From contig NZ_FMVS01000008.1 of NCBI RefSeq assembly GCF_900102515.1, positions 62,001 to 126,000 on the forward strand: a DNA stretch of 64,000 nt, written 5' to 3'. The notes below the pieces were generated by a model. It had not been told where the DNA came from. It made no database searches and saw only the letters and a program-made list of their open reading frames with translations. A program made the translations under genes and the position numbers. Source of the stretch: Butyrivibrio sp. INlla14 (GTDB lineage Bacteria > Bacillota > Clostridia > Lachnospirales > Lachnospiraceae). Of this stretch, positions 22,952 through 32,631 are shown in pieces. Position 1 is the stretch's first letter. Each line of letters opens with the position of its first letter.

Positions 22952-25834
22952 ATGAAAATAGATTTGAGCGGGGCTTGGAGAATTGAACTTTCTGATGGAA
23001 TGATCAAAGAGGACGGTTTTCTTCCCGGGACTTTAGATGAGAATAGGATGGGGAACCCTGACAAGATAGCAGGAGCCTGGCATCCTGACATGGAGAACAG
23101 GGAAACTGAAATTGATAAGCTTCTTTCTGCTGATTCCAGAATTGCCACAAGACTTACAAGAAATTATACCTATGAAGGGGCAGCAAAGTTTACACGCGTC
23201 TTCCATGGAGAGATAAAAAAGAATAAGAGATATTTTCTTTTTGCTGAGAGGGCAAGGACCATGTCTCTTAAAATAGATGGGAAAAGTGCCCCAGTAGTTG
23301 AGTCCTGGGAGGGAGGCCATTCTTATTATGAGGGCCTTTCAACTCCATGCATATTTGAGATTACGGGTCTTATCAGGGACGGAAGTCTCATAGAAATAAC
23401 AACAGATAATACATATCCGGGACTTCCTTATAAAGATATTACCTGTTCCTCTGCGGCAACAGACGAGACCCAGACCAATTGGAATGGAGTTGTAGGACAG
23501 CTCTATATAGAGGAAAAGAGTGAAGCTTTCATAGAAGATTTTCGTGTTTATCCGGATTTGCAGGATTTTGACAGTGTTTTTGGAGAGGTTGCTTTGTCCT
23601 ACAAGAGTCTTTATAAGGGGCAAAGCCGCAAAACACCTGGAAACCAGGCTGATAAAATGGTAAGGCTTGTTATTTCTGGAGAGTGCCTTGAAGGTTCAGG
23701 CGCAGAGCTTTTTTCGCGTGAAGTGACAATATATGCAGATGCAAACAACTCCTTCCATTTTAGCAAAGTGGCGATTAAAAAAGAGTTCAGTCAAAAAAAA
23801 TGGGATGAGGGAGAGGGAAATCTTTTATATGCTACTGCAAGGCTATATGATGGTGATGACCTTTTAGATGAGAAAAAGGTATCCTTTGGCATAAGGGAAT
23901 TTACCTATGATGGTAGTGGAAGACTCACACTAAACGGCAGAAGGATATTTTTACGAAGCGAAGCAAACTGCGGATTATTTCCTGAGACGGGACATCCTCC
24001 AATGGACAGGGATAGCTGGCTTGATATCATGAAGACTTATGCATCTTACGGTGTAAATTGTGTTCGTTTCCATTCCTGGTGCCCTCCGGAAGCGGCATTT
24101 AGCGCTGCAGATGAGCTTGGAATGTTGGTTCAGCCAGAACTTCCAAACTGGAATCCTAGAGATGCCTTTTCTACAAAAGAGAGTAGAGATTTTTATGAAA
24201 ATGAGCTGAGACAGATAATAAAGACCTATGCAAATCACCCTTCTTTTGTGATGCTGACACTTGGAAATGAACTTCACACTGATGATGACGGCATTTCTGA
24301 GATGCACAGACTCATAGAGATTGCCAAAGAAATGGACAGTACAAGGCTCTTTGCCTGGGGCTCCAATAATTTTTATGGAGAAAAAGGAACTGACAAAGAG
24401 AGCGATTTTTATACTTCATCCAATGTTGGAGCTTCCGTTTTAAGACTTGCTGTTTCCGGCAATGAAGGCCGCATAAATACTGAGGTTCCAAATTCTACGA
24501 GAAACTTTGATGATAGCATGGAAGTCATTAGAAAGAACTTCAAAAAGCCAGTGTTTAGCTTTGAAGTAGGCCAGTATGAGGTCCTTCCTGATATGCATGA
24601 GCTGGATGAGTTTAAGGGGGTAACAAGACCTGATAACTTCTATATAGTCAGGGATAGAATAGAAAAGTCAGGCATGGAGTATGAAGAGTACGAAAAGAGA
24701 GTAGAGGCAACGGGAGAACTGGCTCTTTTAGCATATAGGGAAGAAGTTGAGGCGGTGCTTAGAACCAGGGAAATGTCTGGAATATCGCTTTTGGGGCTTC
24801 AGGATTTTACCGGGCAGGGAACAGCTCTTATTGGTATGATGAACTCCCATTTAAAGCCCAAATCCTGTAGCTTTGCAAGTCCTGAAAGATTTAATGAATT
24901 CTTTGCTCCCCAGGTAGTTTTGGTGCTTCTTGATAAGTATGTTTACAAGGTTGGAGAAACAATAAGAGCTGAAGTCAGGGTGGCTAATTTTGGAAAAGAG
25001 CCTCTTCCCGGGGGCTTTAGTTATGAACTTTGCGTCAATGAAAACTCAAATCATGGAACCAGTCTTGATGGTGGCCTTTATACCCTTGGCAGCAAGAAAG
25101 GGGTTAGCGAATGCCCTGTAGGAGAAGTGACAAGCCTTGGAAATGTAGAAATACCGCTGGACAACATAGAAGATCCAACTAGATTTGACCTTATTATCAG
25201 GCTTGCCAGATTTAGTGAGAGGCTAGGAGTATGCGCTAAAACGGATATTAAGGCAACTTATCCTATCTGGGTTTATCCAGACTTTGTACCTGAATGTCCT
25301 ACAGGCGTCTATGAGACAAGAGTTTTAGATAAAAAGGCGATAGATGTTCTTAAAAATGGTGGCAAGGTGTTTTTGGACCCGCATTCCACCAAAGAGGCAA
25401 TTCCCAATAGCGTAAAGGCCCAGTTTAGTACGGACTTTTGGTCTGTTGGAACCTTCCCGAACCAGGAAGGGGCTATGGGACAGTTTATAGACAAGGAACA
25501 TCCCATTTTTGACAACTTCCCAACGGAGGAACACAGTAACTTCCAGTGGTTTAGGATGGCTTCTCAGAGAGCCTTCATCCTTCCAAGGTATATGAAGAGT
25601 ATTGTGGCTGAAATGGACTGCTACGTTCGACTACGCCCTATGGCTCAGCTAATGGAAGTAAAGGCCTATAATGGTAAAATGATCATGTCCTCAATGGGGC
25701 TTCATGATCTCTTGGAACATCCGGAGGCAAGAGCTCTTTTGTCATCAATTTACAGATATATGGATAGTGACGTCTTTGAACCAGAGGAAGTCATATCTGA
25801 AGAGGAACTCAGAAAAATTATTGCCATGAAATAA
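22952..25834 (+). CDS. glycoside hydrolase family 2 enzyme (beta-galactosidase-like)
   Basis: A 960-residue cytoplasmic enzyme (no signal peptide). An N-terminal sugar-binding jelly roll (from MKIDLSGAWRIEL to about 190) and an immunoglobulin-like domain are followed by the TIM barrel (about 310-620). The barrel has RSEANCGLFPETGHPPMD, the acid/base E440 in LTLGNELHTD and the nucleophile E538 in FSFEVGQYE. The C-terminal third has beta domains and a segment with DPHSTKEAIPNSV and DKEHPIFDNFPTEEHSN resembling the glutamine-amidotransferase-like domain of some large GH2/GH42 enzymes. Substrate is not fixed by sequence. Start: GGGGGA before ATG 22952; an in-frame TTG overlaps it. A LysR gene follows and may control it. 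Confidence 0.88.
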   Translation: MKIDLSGAWRIELSDGMIKEDGFLPGTLDENRMGNPDKIAGAWHPDMENRETEIDKLLSADSRIATRLTRNYTYEGAAKFTRVFHGEIKKNKRYFLFAERARTMSLKIDGKSAPVVESWEGGHSYYEGLSTPCIFEITGLIRDGSLIEITTDNTYPGLPYKDITCSSAATDETQTNWNGVVGQLYIEEKSEAFIEDFRVYPDLQDFDSVFGEVALSYKSLYKGQSRKTPGNQADKMVRLVISGECLEGSGAELFSREVTIYADANNSFHFSKVAIKKEFSQKKWDEGEGNLLYATARLYDGDDLLDEKKVSFGIREFTYDGSGRLTLNGRRIFLRSEANCGLFPETGHPPMDRDSWLDIMKTYASYGVNCVRFHSWCPPEAAFSAADELGMLVQPELPNWNPRDAFSTKESRDFYENELRQIIKTYANHPSFVMLTLGNELHTDDDGISEMHRLIEIAKEMDSTRLFAWGSNNFYGEKGTDKESDFYTSSNVGASVLRLAVSGNEGRINTEVPNSTRNFDDSMEVIRKNFKKPVFSFEVGQYEVLPDMHELDEFKGVTRPDNFYIVRDRIEKSGMEYEEYEKRVEATGELALLAYREEVEAVLRTREMSGISLLGLQDFTGQGTALIGMMNSHLKPKSCSFASPERFNEFFAPQVVLVLLDKYVYKVGETIRAEVRVANFGKEPLPGGFSYELCVNENSNHGTSLDGGLYTLGSKKGVSECPVGEVTSLGNVEIPLDNIEDPTRFDLIIRLARFSERLGVCAKTDIKATYPIWVYPDFVPECPTGVYETRVLDKKAIDVLKNGGKVFLDPHSTKEAIPNSVKAQFSTDFWSVGTFPNQEGAMGQFIDKEHPIFDNFPTEEHSNFQWFRMASQRAFILPRYMKSIVAEMDCYVRLRPMAQLMEVKAYNGKMIMSSMGLHDLLEHPEARALLSSIYRYMDSDVFEPEEVISEEELRKIIAMK

Positions 25835-25958
25835 TTGCCATTCGTATAAAGTTGTAGGCAGTGCTGACATTATATAAAATTTAATATTATGCTATGAATT
25901 TCTAGCTGTAGTATGTTATCATGATTTTTGAATTTAACCCTTTAGTGAGGTGAAGAAT

Positions 25959-26855
25959 ATGACAATACTACAGCTAAAATACATTATAGCTATTGATGAA
26001 GAATGCTCCATGAGAAAGGCAGCTGACAGGCTCTATGTTTCACAGCCAGGCCTTTCTAGTGCGGTTAGAGACCTTGAGAATGAACTTGGGATACAGATTT
26101 TTGAAAGAGTTCATAACGGTGTCGTGACAACTGCTGCTGGAGCATCTTTTATTGCATATGCAAGAAGTGCGGTAGAGCAGTTTGAAAAGGTGGAAGACAA
26201 ATACCTTAATTCCAAGAATGATAAGCCAACCTTCTCAGTTTCTATGCAACATTATACTATAGCAGTAAATGCTTTTATTGATACGATAAAAGAGATAGAG
26301 CATCCGGAATATCAGTTTTCCATCAGGGAAACTCAGACAAGCGAAGTAATCGAGGATGTTAAAACCTTAAAGAGTGAAGTTGGAGTTATTGCCCTTTCTG
26401 ACTTTAACAAGAACACCTTCAAGAAAATCTTTGCTGATGCTTCTCTTGAATTTACAGAGCTCTTCACCAGAAATACCTATCTGTACCTCAGTAAGCATCA
26501 TCCTCTAGCTGACAGAGAGACTATTTCGTTAAAAGAGCTTGAGGACTACCCTTGCATGGTGTTTGATCAGGGAGACAACACCTCTTTTTACTACAGAGAA
26601 GAGGCTCTTGCCACCTACGATTACAAGAAGGTTATAAGTACCAACGAAAGAGCTACATCAATTGAACTTATGCTGGGACTAAACGGCTATGCTGTTGGTG
26701 CAGCTATGTTGGGGGACAGCCTTAATACTTCTGAGATTAAGGCTATAAAGCTTGAAGAGGAAGAAAATCTTACCTTCGGATATATCACAAGAAAGGGTGC
26801 GGAGCTAAGCGAGATGGCTCAGGCCTTTGTGGAGAAGCTTAAGGTACATTCATAA
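25959..26855 (+). CDS. LysR family transcriptional regulator
   Basis: A 298-residue regulator. The N-terminal winged HTH (1-60) reads MTILQLKYIIAIDEECSMRK then AADRLYVSQPGLSSAVRDLE, and a periplasmic-binding-like effector domain (about 90-298) follows. It resembles the CysB/CbL-like subgroup in its first helix, but no sulfur genes adjoin it. Start: GAGGTG before ATG 25959; an in-frame GTG lies three codons earlier. It lies downstream of the GH2 gene and convergent to the AraC gene. Confidence 0.93.
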   Translation: MTILQLKYIIAIDEECSMRKAADRLYVSQPGLSSAVRDLENELGIQIFERVHNGVVTTAAGASFIAYARSAVEQFEKVEDKYLNSKNDKPTFSVSMQHYTIAVNAFIDTIKEIEHPEYQFSIRETQTSEVIEDVKTLKSEVGVIALSDFNKNTFKKIFADASLEFTELFTRNTYLYLSKHHPLADRETISLKELEDYPCMVFDQGDNTSFYYREEALATYDYKKVISTNERATSIELMLGLNGYAVGAAMLGDSLNTSEIKAIKLEEEENLTFGYITRKGAELSEMAQAFVEKLKVHS

Positions 26856-26882
26856 AAAGTATTTGCAAAAAGACCTTCTTCG

Positions 26883-27719
26883 CTACTTACTTTTGAATTT
26901 GCCGGGAGCGCAGCCTACTCTTTTTCTAAAGCAGTAGCAGAAGGCGCTTTCATCTTCAAAACCGCAGGAATTTGCTATTTCCTTTATTGTCATATTTGTA
27001 TTAGATAGATTATATTTTGCAGCGTCAATACGCGTTGACAAGAGAAACTGGTGTGGAGTAAGACCGGTTTCTCTTTTAAATTTCCGGGAAAAATAGTAAG
27101 GTGAAAAGCCTGCAATACTGGCTAGTTCGCTTAAAGATATTTCTCTGTCGAAATTCTCCTGTATATAAGTTGTAGCCTTTTTAATAGCGTCCTTGGAGGA
27201 GGGCTCTGGATTTGGATCTGAAAGGCACAGCTCAAGGAGGAGATTATTGATCAAAATGCTGGTAGAAGCCTCCTTTTTTCCAAGGGAGGGATTATCAAAG
27301 GATGCAAGGATCTTATTTAGGTTTGAGGGAAAAGAACTGCCTTCTCCCATAGCTATGATATGCCCTTTTTCTTTTACTACCACCTTGTAGTAGTTTCTGG
27401 CCATCTTCCCGTCAAAGTGTATCCAAAGGGCAGTGCAGCCCTCTAGAGTTCTGTAGGCATGAGGCTTGTAGCAGTTTATCAGAACTACAGAGCCTTCCCC
27501 TGCTACTTTGTATTTTCCATCGAGCAATATTTCCATAGTTCCACTTTCGATAAAAATAATCAGGAAACTATCATAGCGGTTTCTTTTAAGAGAGTATCCA
27601 GGCAGATATTTAAAACGGCCAATTGCAGTTGGATAAAGAAATAGATCTCTTGCAGTCCTTGTTGGAGTGTTTAGATGATAGATGGATTTTTTGCCTACTA
27701 ATTCTTCTTTTGAGTACAT
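26883..27719 (-). CDS. AraC family transcriptional regulator
   Basis: A 278-residue regulator: N-terminal cupin sugar-binding domain (about 30-160, with LIIFIESGTMEILLDGKYKV and a His-rich turn CYKPHAY) and C-terminal double HTH (about 180-278; SLSELASIAGFSPYYFSRKF, then TIKEIANSCGFEDESAFCYC and the FRKRVGCAPGKFK end). Start: GGGAGA eight bases from the ATG at 27719. It is divergent from the DUF5107-TPR gene, with 21-bp-spaced repeats between them, so it probably controls that gene and itself. Confidence 0.94.
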   Translation of the reverse strand: MYSKEELVGKKSIYHLNTPTRTARDLFLYPTAIGRFKYLPGYSLKRNRYDSFLIIFIESGTMEILLDGKYKVAGEGSVVLINCYKPHAYRTLEGCTALWIHFDGKMARNYYKVVVKEKGHIIAMGEGSSFPSNLNKILASFDNPSLGKKEASTSILINNLLLELCLSDPNPEPSSKDAIKKATTYIQENFDREISLSELASIAGFSPYYFSRKFKRETGLTPHQFLLSTRIDAAKYNLSNTNMTIKEIANSCGFEDESAFCYCFRKRVGCAPGKFKSK

Positions 27720-27737
27720 AGAAATCTCCCTAAATAA

Positions 27738-27820
27738 TAGAGCAATTTTTTTATATTATAGAGCAATATTCTTTATTGTGGTACGGATTTTTTAGGATTA
27801 TGCTCAGAACATAGAGCATT
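27738..27820. promoter_or_regulatory. TAGAGCAAT repeats between the araC-type gene and the DUF5107 gene
   Basis: TAGAGCAAT at 27738-27746 and 27759-27767 are exactly 21 bp apart, the spacing used by AraC-type half sites. A third copy TAGAGCATT is at 27812-27820 and forms an inverted repeat ATGCTC-N8-GAGCAT (27800-27819). Likely operator of the divergent regulator. Confidence 0.6.
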
Positions 27821-27904
27821 TTTTGAATACTCATAAGCTATTAGTGTATTCGGAGCACATAGATATATAATGAGTCATTTTTACATATAAGGGAGAGTAT
27901 AGCG

Positions 27905-30900
27905 ATGGATCAAGTACAAATCTGGGAAGAAGAGGTAAGCATTCCTACATATGAAGTTGGAGAACCGGATGTTAATCCCATGTTTCTTGAAAAGAGAGTT
28001 TATCAGGGCAGCAGCGGCAAGATATATCCATACCCTGCAACCAGCACCATCAGCAGGGAAAAGAAGGATAAAAAGTGGAACTGCGTATTTCTTGAGAACA
28101 GATATATCAAAGTCATGGTAATGCCTGAACTTGGAGGCAGGATCCAAAGAGCTTATGACAAGACTAATGGTTATGACTTTGTATATTATAACCGCGTGAT
28201 AAAACCAGCCCTTGTAGGACTTACAGGCCCATGGATTTCCGGAGGAATCGAATTTAACTGGCCTCAGCACCACAGACCAACAACCTACATGAAGGTTGAA
28301 TATCAGCTCAGGGAAAATGAAGATGGCTCTAAGTCACTTCTTTTGGGAGACGTTGACAGAATGTACGGAACAAGGGTTATTACTGCAATAACTCTTTATC
28401 CTGACAAGGCATATATTGAGATTGAGGGCCAGCTCTATAACAGAACTCCGCTGCCACAGACCTTCCTCTGGTGGGCAAACCCTGCGGTTTCTGTAAATGA
28501 CAACACCCAGTCAGTATTTCCCCCTGACGTTCACAGCGTCTATGATCATGGTAAGAGAGCTGTATCAAGATTCCCAATTGCAACTGGAGAGTATTACAAG
28601 CATGACTACAGCGCAGGTGTAGATATTTCTAGGTATAAGAATATCCCTGTGCCAACATCCTACATGGCTGAGAAGTCTGATTTTGACTTCGTTGGAGGTT
28701 ATGACTATGGCAAGGAGGCGGGACTCCTTCATGTGGCTGATCATCACATATCACCTGGCAAGAAGCAGTGGACCTGGGGATGCGGAGACTTTGGAAAAGC
28801 CTGGGATAGAAATCTTACTGACGAAGATGGCCCGTACATTGAGCTAATGACAGGCGTTTACTGCGACAATCAGCCTGATTTTACCTGGCTTTATCCTTAT
28901 GAGGAAAAGAAATTCAAGCAGTACTTTATGCCCTATAAAAAGGCAGGATACATTAGAAATGCAAGCCTGGAAGCAATGGTGAATCTTGAAGTAGATGAAA
29001 AGGATGTAAAGGTCTATGTTTATGCCACAGAGAGGTTTGAAGATGCTGATATTAAGGTGACTTATGATGGACAGGAAATCCTTAGCGAAAAGGCCATCAT
29101 TTCTCCAGAGGACGTATTTGAAAAAGAAATCCCTATTGAGGGGCTCGACAGATATAAGGTAAAAGTTTCTGTCTGCCATGAGGGAAAAGAGCTTGTTTCA
29201 TATCAGGAAAAGGACTATGGAATCCCAAAGCTTGCTGAGCCCGCAAGGGCAGCTAAGGCGCCAAAAGATATCCAGACTAATGAGGAACTTTTTTTGACAG
29301 GGCAGCATATTGAGCAGTACAGGCATGCAACTTACCTTCCTGATGGTTATTACCTTGAGGGACTTAAAAGAGATGAAGGAGATATCCGCATCAATAACGC
29401 ATATGGACTTTTGCTTCTTAGAAGAGGACAATTTGAAGCTTCTGAGAAATACTTTAAAAAGGCCATAGAGAGGATGACAAGGCTTAATCCAAATCCCTAT
29501 GACAGCGAGGCTTACTATAACCTTGGACTTTCACTTTTTTATCAGGAAAGACTTGATGAGGCCTATGATGCTTTTTATAAGGCAACCTGGACAAATGCTC
29601 AGCAGGAGATGTCTTTTTATTATCTTGCTGTGATTGCCTTTAGAAAGAGGCAGCTGCAGGATGCTCTTGACCTTGTTGAGAGGGGCCTTATAAAGAATGC
29701 TCATAACATAAAGGCAAGGGGCCTTAAGGCAGCTCTTTTGGTGAGCCTTGGTCAAAGAGATGCGGCTATTGAGTATCTTAAGGAAAATCTGAAGGTGGAT
29801 GTTTTTGACTTTGTAAGCAGATTCCTTTTGTCAGAGCTTGATGAAGACTATAGTGGCGAGGCTGTAACGGGGGATATTGAGAATTTCCTTCAGACTGCAA
29901 GAGACTTTGCTGAATTTGGACTTTATGACAAGGCAATTTGCGCCCTTGATAAGTGCAGCCAGGAGAGCCCGCTTAAATACTATTATAAGGCATATTATTA
30001 TGATAAACAGGGGGATGGTAAGGCAGCACGGAAATCTCTTTTGGAGGCTGAAAAAGCATCCTTTAAGTACTGTTTTCCAAATAAGCTTGAAGACATAAAG
30101 GTTCTGGAGAGGTGTATTTTACTTAATCCAGATGGCGCCAAGGCCTACTACTATCTTGGATGCCTTTACTATGATAAGCTTGGCTATGACAAGGCAATTG
30201 AGCTTTGGGAGAAGTCAAGAGAGATTGATGACTCTTTTGCAACACTCACAAGAAACCTTTCTATTGCTTACTACAATAAGCGCGGTGACAAGGACAGGGC
30301 AAAAGAGTGCATCGAAAAAGCCTTTGAACTTGACAAGAGCGATGCGAGAGTATTTTTGGAGCTTGACCAGCTCTATCAAAAGCTTGGAATTTGCGCAGAG
30401 GAGCGTCTTGCAAATTTTGACAGAAATATTGGACTGATAGAAAAAAGAGATGATCTTTACACAGAATATGTTACACTACTAAACCTTTTGGGCCAGTATA
30501 GTGCTGCCAATGAAAAGATATGTTCCCATTCCTTCCAGACCTGGGAGGGAGCAGAGGGTAAGATAACTACCCAGTTTAAGCTATCTCTTTTTATGATGGC
30601 TACAAAGAAGCTTAGTGATGGTAAGGCTAAAGAGGCCATAGAGCTGATAAATAAGGCCCTTTCATATCCTGAAAATCTTGGGGAGGGAAGACTTGAGGGA
30701 ACCAAGGACAATAACCTCTATTATCTGATGGGGCTATGTTATCAGAAGCTTGGAGATGACAAGAAGGCAAGAGAGAACTTTGAACGTGCGACTCTTGGAG
30801 CCTCTGAGCCAGCAGGTGTCATGTACTACTATGATCAGCCTGCAGATATGATCCTGTTCCAGGGGCTTGCCTTTAAGGCTCTAGGCGATACTAGCAGCGC

Positions 30901-31177
30901 CAATACAAGGTTCTATAAGCTTCTTGATTATGGTGAGCATCATATAAATGATAAATTTGTCATGGACTATTTTGCTGTTTCAATGCCTGATATGTCTGTA
31001 TTTGATGCTGATATGGATATGAGAAACAGGGTCCACTGCTATTATCTTATGGGCCTTGGTAATATGGGACTTGGAAGGACTAAAGAGGCAAAAATATGGT
31101 TTGAAAAAGTTCTTTTACTTGATAAGAATCATCAGCTTGCAAATATATATGACAAATTAGTTGTTGACTTTTTTTAA
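27905..31177 (+). CDS. DUF5107 domain plus TPR repeat protein
   Basis: A 1090-residue cytoplasmic protein without signal peptide. Residues 1 to about 350 form the DUF5107 domain, a beta-rich fold recalling sugar-epimerase or glycosidase sandwiches, with MPELGGRIQRAYDKTNGYDF and GPWISGGIEFNWPQHHRPTT as conserved blocks. A beta linker follows (about 370-450). From about 490 to the end are TPR helices in pairs (ALDLVERGL, AIELWEKSREID, AKECIEKAFELDKSDA, ARENFERATLG). The enzymatic role of DUF5107 is not established to my knowledge. The gene lies next to an AraC regulator with sugar-type repeats and a GH2 gene, so a role in sugar metabolism is inferred. Start: GGGAGAG before ATG 27905. Confidence 0.8.
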   Translation: MDQVQIWEEEVSIPTYEVGEPDVNPMFLEKRVYQGSSGKIYPYPATSTISREKKDKKWNCVFLENRYIKVMVMPELGGRIQRAYDKTNGYDFVYYNRVIKPALVGLTGPWISGGIEFNWPQHHRPTTYMKVEYQLRENEDGSKSLLLGDVDRMYGTRVITAITLYPDKAYIEIEGQLYNRTPLPQTFLWWANPAVSVNDNTQSVFPPDVHSVYDHGKRAVSRFPIATGEYYKHDYSAGVDISRYKNIPVPTSYMAEKSDFDFVGGYDYGKEAGLLHVADHHISPGKKQWTWGCGDFGKAWDRNLTDEDGPYIELMTGVYCDNQPDFTWLYPYEEKKFKQYFMPYKKAGYIRNASLEAMVNLEVDEKDVKVYVYATERFEDADIKVTYDGQEILSEKAIISPEDVFEKEIPIEGLDRYKVKVSVCHEGKELVSYQEKDYGIPKLAEPARAAKAPKDIQTNEELFLTGQHIEQYRHATYLPDGYYLEGLKRDEGDIRINNAYGLLLLRRGQFEASEKYFKKAIERMTRLNPNPYDSEAYYNLGLSLFYQERLDEAYDAFYKATWTNAQQEMSFYYLAVIAFRKRQLQDALDLVERGLIKNAHNIKARGLKAALLVSLGQRDAAIEYLKENLKVDVFDFVSRFLLSELDEDYSGEAVTGDIENFLQTARDFAEFGLYDKAICALDKCSQESPLKYYYKAYYYDKQGDGKAARKSLLEAEKASFKYCFPNKLEDIKVLERCILLNPDGAKAYYYLGCLYYDKLGYDKAIELWEKSREIDDSFATLTRNLSIAYYNKRGDKDRAKECIEKAFELDKSDARVFLELDQLYQKLGICAEERLANFDRNIGLIEKRDDLYTEYVTLLNLLGQYSAANEKICSHSFQTWEGAEGKITTQFKLSLFMMATKKLSDGKAKEAIELINKALSYPENLGEGRLEGTKDNNLYYLMGLCYQKLGDDKKARENFERATLGASEPAGVMYYYDQPADMILFQGLAFKALGDTSSANTRFYKLLDYGEHHINDKFVMDYFAVSMPDMSVFDADMDMRNRVHCYYLMGLGNMGLGRTKEAKIWFEKVLLLDKNHQLANIYDKLVVDFF

Positions 31178-31207
31178 TATGACAAATAGAATTATTTAGT
31201 AAATATA

Positions 31208-31498
31208 GAAAATGCATTGAAGGCGTGGGGCTTGTCCCCGAGATGATAGGAAGATGCTGCTGAGAGAAATGGAGTCACTGGCTGAGAGCTCCATGAGTAA
31301 TCCCTTATCGGAAATTTCGCGCTGGAGCAGTCCTTTCGAAGGCGATATCTTTAACTGGTAGATTGGAACGGTGGTCCCCGTTACGGGCTAAGGAGAGCAT
31401 GTTTCTTTTTATATTATGATATTAAGAGACATGAACATGGGTGGTACCGCGGAATAATTCGTCCCATAGCATTTATAACGATGCTATGGGACTTTTTG
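31208..31498 (+). promoter_or_regulatory. T-box leader (tRNA-Phe sensing) of pheST
   Basis: The T-box proper TGGGTGGTACCGCGG is at 31438-31452, followed by the terminator GTCCCATAGCAT/ATGCTATGGGAC plus TTTTT (31461-31497). Upstream, 31208-31400 forms the Stem I region with the apical stem ATGGAG/CTCCAT (31268-31273/31290-31295) and an AGAUGAUAGG bulge motif. The Phe specifier is probably the TTC in ATTTCGCG near 31316-31320, but I could not fix the fold by eye. Uncharged tRNA-Phe would stabilise the antiterminator and allow pheST transcription. Confidence 0.9.
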
Positions 31499-31531
31499 TG
31501 TAATGAGATATCTTATTACACAAAAAAGTCC
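31489..31531 (+). other. second hairpin overlapping the T-box terminator
   Basis: GGACTTTTTGTGTAAT (31489-31504) pairs with ATTACACAAAAAAGTCC (31515-31531), with one extra A, around an AGATATCT palindrome. It shares GGGAC and the T-run with the terminator, so the two folds exclude each other. It can only form after read-through. Confidence 0.6.
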
Positions 31532-31567
31532 GATATGAGGTAATAGTAGTAATAGGAGGAAGGAAAA

Positions 31568-32614
31568 TTGGAAAACAACGCATTACGTCAGAAAATTGAA
31601 GCAATCCGTGAAGAGATCAAGGCAAATGCAGAGAAGCTTGATAGCTCTAAACTTGTCTATGAGCTTAGAAAGAGCTTCATGGACAACAAGACTGGCAAGA
31701 TCAGCGCCCTTATGAAGGAGATGAAGAATATTCCTGCAGAGGACCGCGCTGAATATGGAAAGAGTGTAAATGAGCTTAAACAGTGGGCTCTTGAGCACTT
31801 TGAGGAGCTGGACAAGAAGATGAAAGAAAAAGAACTCCAGCTTAGATATGAGAGCGAGAAACAGGATGTTACAATGCCTGCCAAGATGCGTTACGAGGGA
31901 AATCTTCATCCAGTAACACAGATGAGAGAGACTCTTATCGATATATTCGCCGGAATGGGATTTGAGATTTATGAAGGCACAGAGATTGAGAATGACTACT
32001 ACAATTTCACTGCTCTTAATACTCCCAAGGATCACCCTGCAAGAGACATGCAGGATACTTTCTACTTAAGCCCTGAGTTCCTTCTTAGAACCCAGACTTC
32101 ATCAGGTCAGATCCACGTTATGGAGAACAAGAAACCTCCGATCAAAATCTTATCACCTGGTAAGGTTTTCCGTTCTGATGATGATGCAACACATTCACCA
32201 ATGTTCTCACAGATGGAAGGTCTTGTAGTTGACAAGAACATCACACTTTGCGACCTTAAGGGATCTCTTGAGCTCTTTGCCCAGAAGATATTTGGTGAGG
32301 GAACAACAACAAGACTTCGTCCTTCATACTTCCCATTTACAGAGCCTTCTGTAGAGGTTGACTGCAGCTGTTTTGCCTGCGGCGGTAAGGGATGCAATCT
32401 CTGTAAGGGTACAGGCTGGATCGAGGTACTCGGAGCCGGTGTTGTTAACAAGAAGGTTTTAGAGAACTGCGGAATCGACTCAGAAGAATGCAGCGGCTTT
32501 GCTTTTGGTATTGGAATTGAGCGTGCAACTATGCTTAAGTATGGTATCAACAATATCAAGCTTTTGTATGAGTCAGATATTGATGTTCTTAAGCAAATCG
32601 ATCACTACGAATAA
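31568..32614 (+). CDS. pheS: phenylalanyl-tRNA synthetase alpha subunit
   Basis: A 348-residue class II synthetase subunit; with PheT it forms the alpha2-beta2 enzyme that charges tRNA-Phe. N-terminal coiled coil (about 1-85), then the catalytic core with [34 protein letters not shown], the [12 protein letters not shown] block followed by [14 protein letters not shown], and the class II motif 3 [14 protein letters not shown]. Start: the frame opens with TTG at 31568, seven bases after AGGAGGAAGG; no ATG is available near it, so a TTG start is likely. Regulated by the T-box. Confidence 0.96.
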   Translation: MENNALRQKIEAIREEIKANAEKLDSSKLVYELRKSFMDNKTGKISALMKEMKNIPAEDRAEYGKSVNELKQWALEHFEELDKKMKEKELQLRYESEKQDVTMPAKMRYEGNLHPVTQMRETLIDIFAGMGFEIYEGTEIENDYYNFTALNTPKDHPARDMQDTFYLSPEFLLRTQTSSGQIHVMENKKPPIKILSPGKVFRSDDDATHSPMFSQMEGLVVDKNITLCDLKGSLELFAQKIFGEGTTTRLRPSYFPFTEPSVEVDCSCFACGGKGCNLCKGTGWIEVLGAGVVNKKVLENCGIDSEECSGFAFGIGIERATMLKYGINNIKLLYESDIDVLKQIDHYE

Positions 32615-32631
32615 ATCGGGAGGAAGATAAA

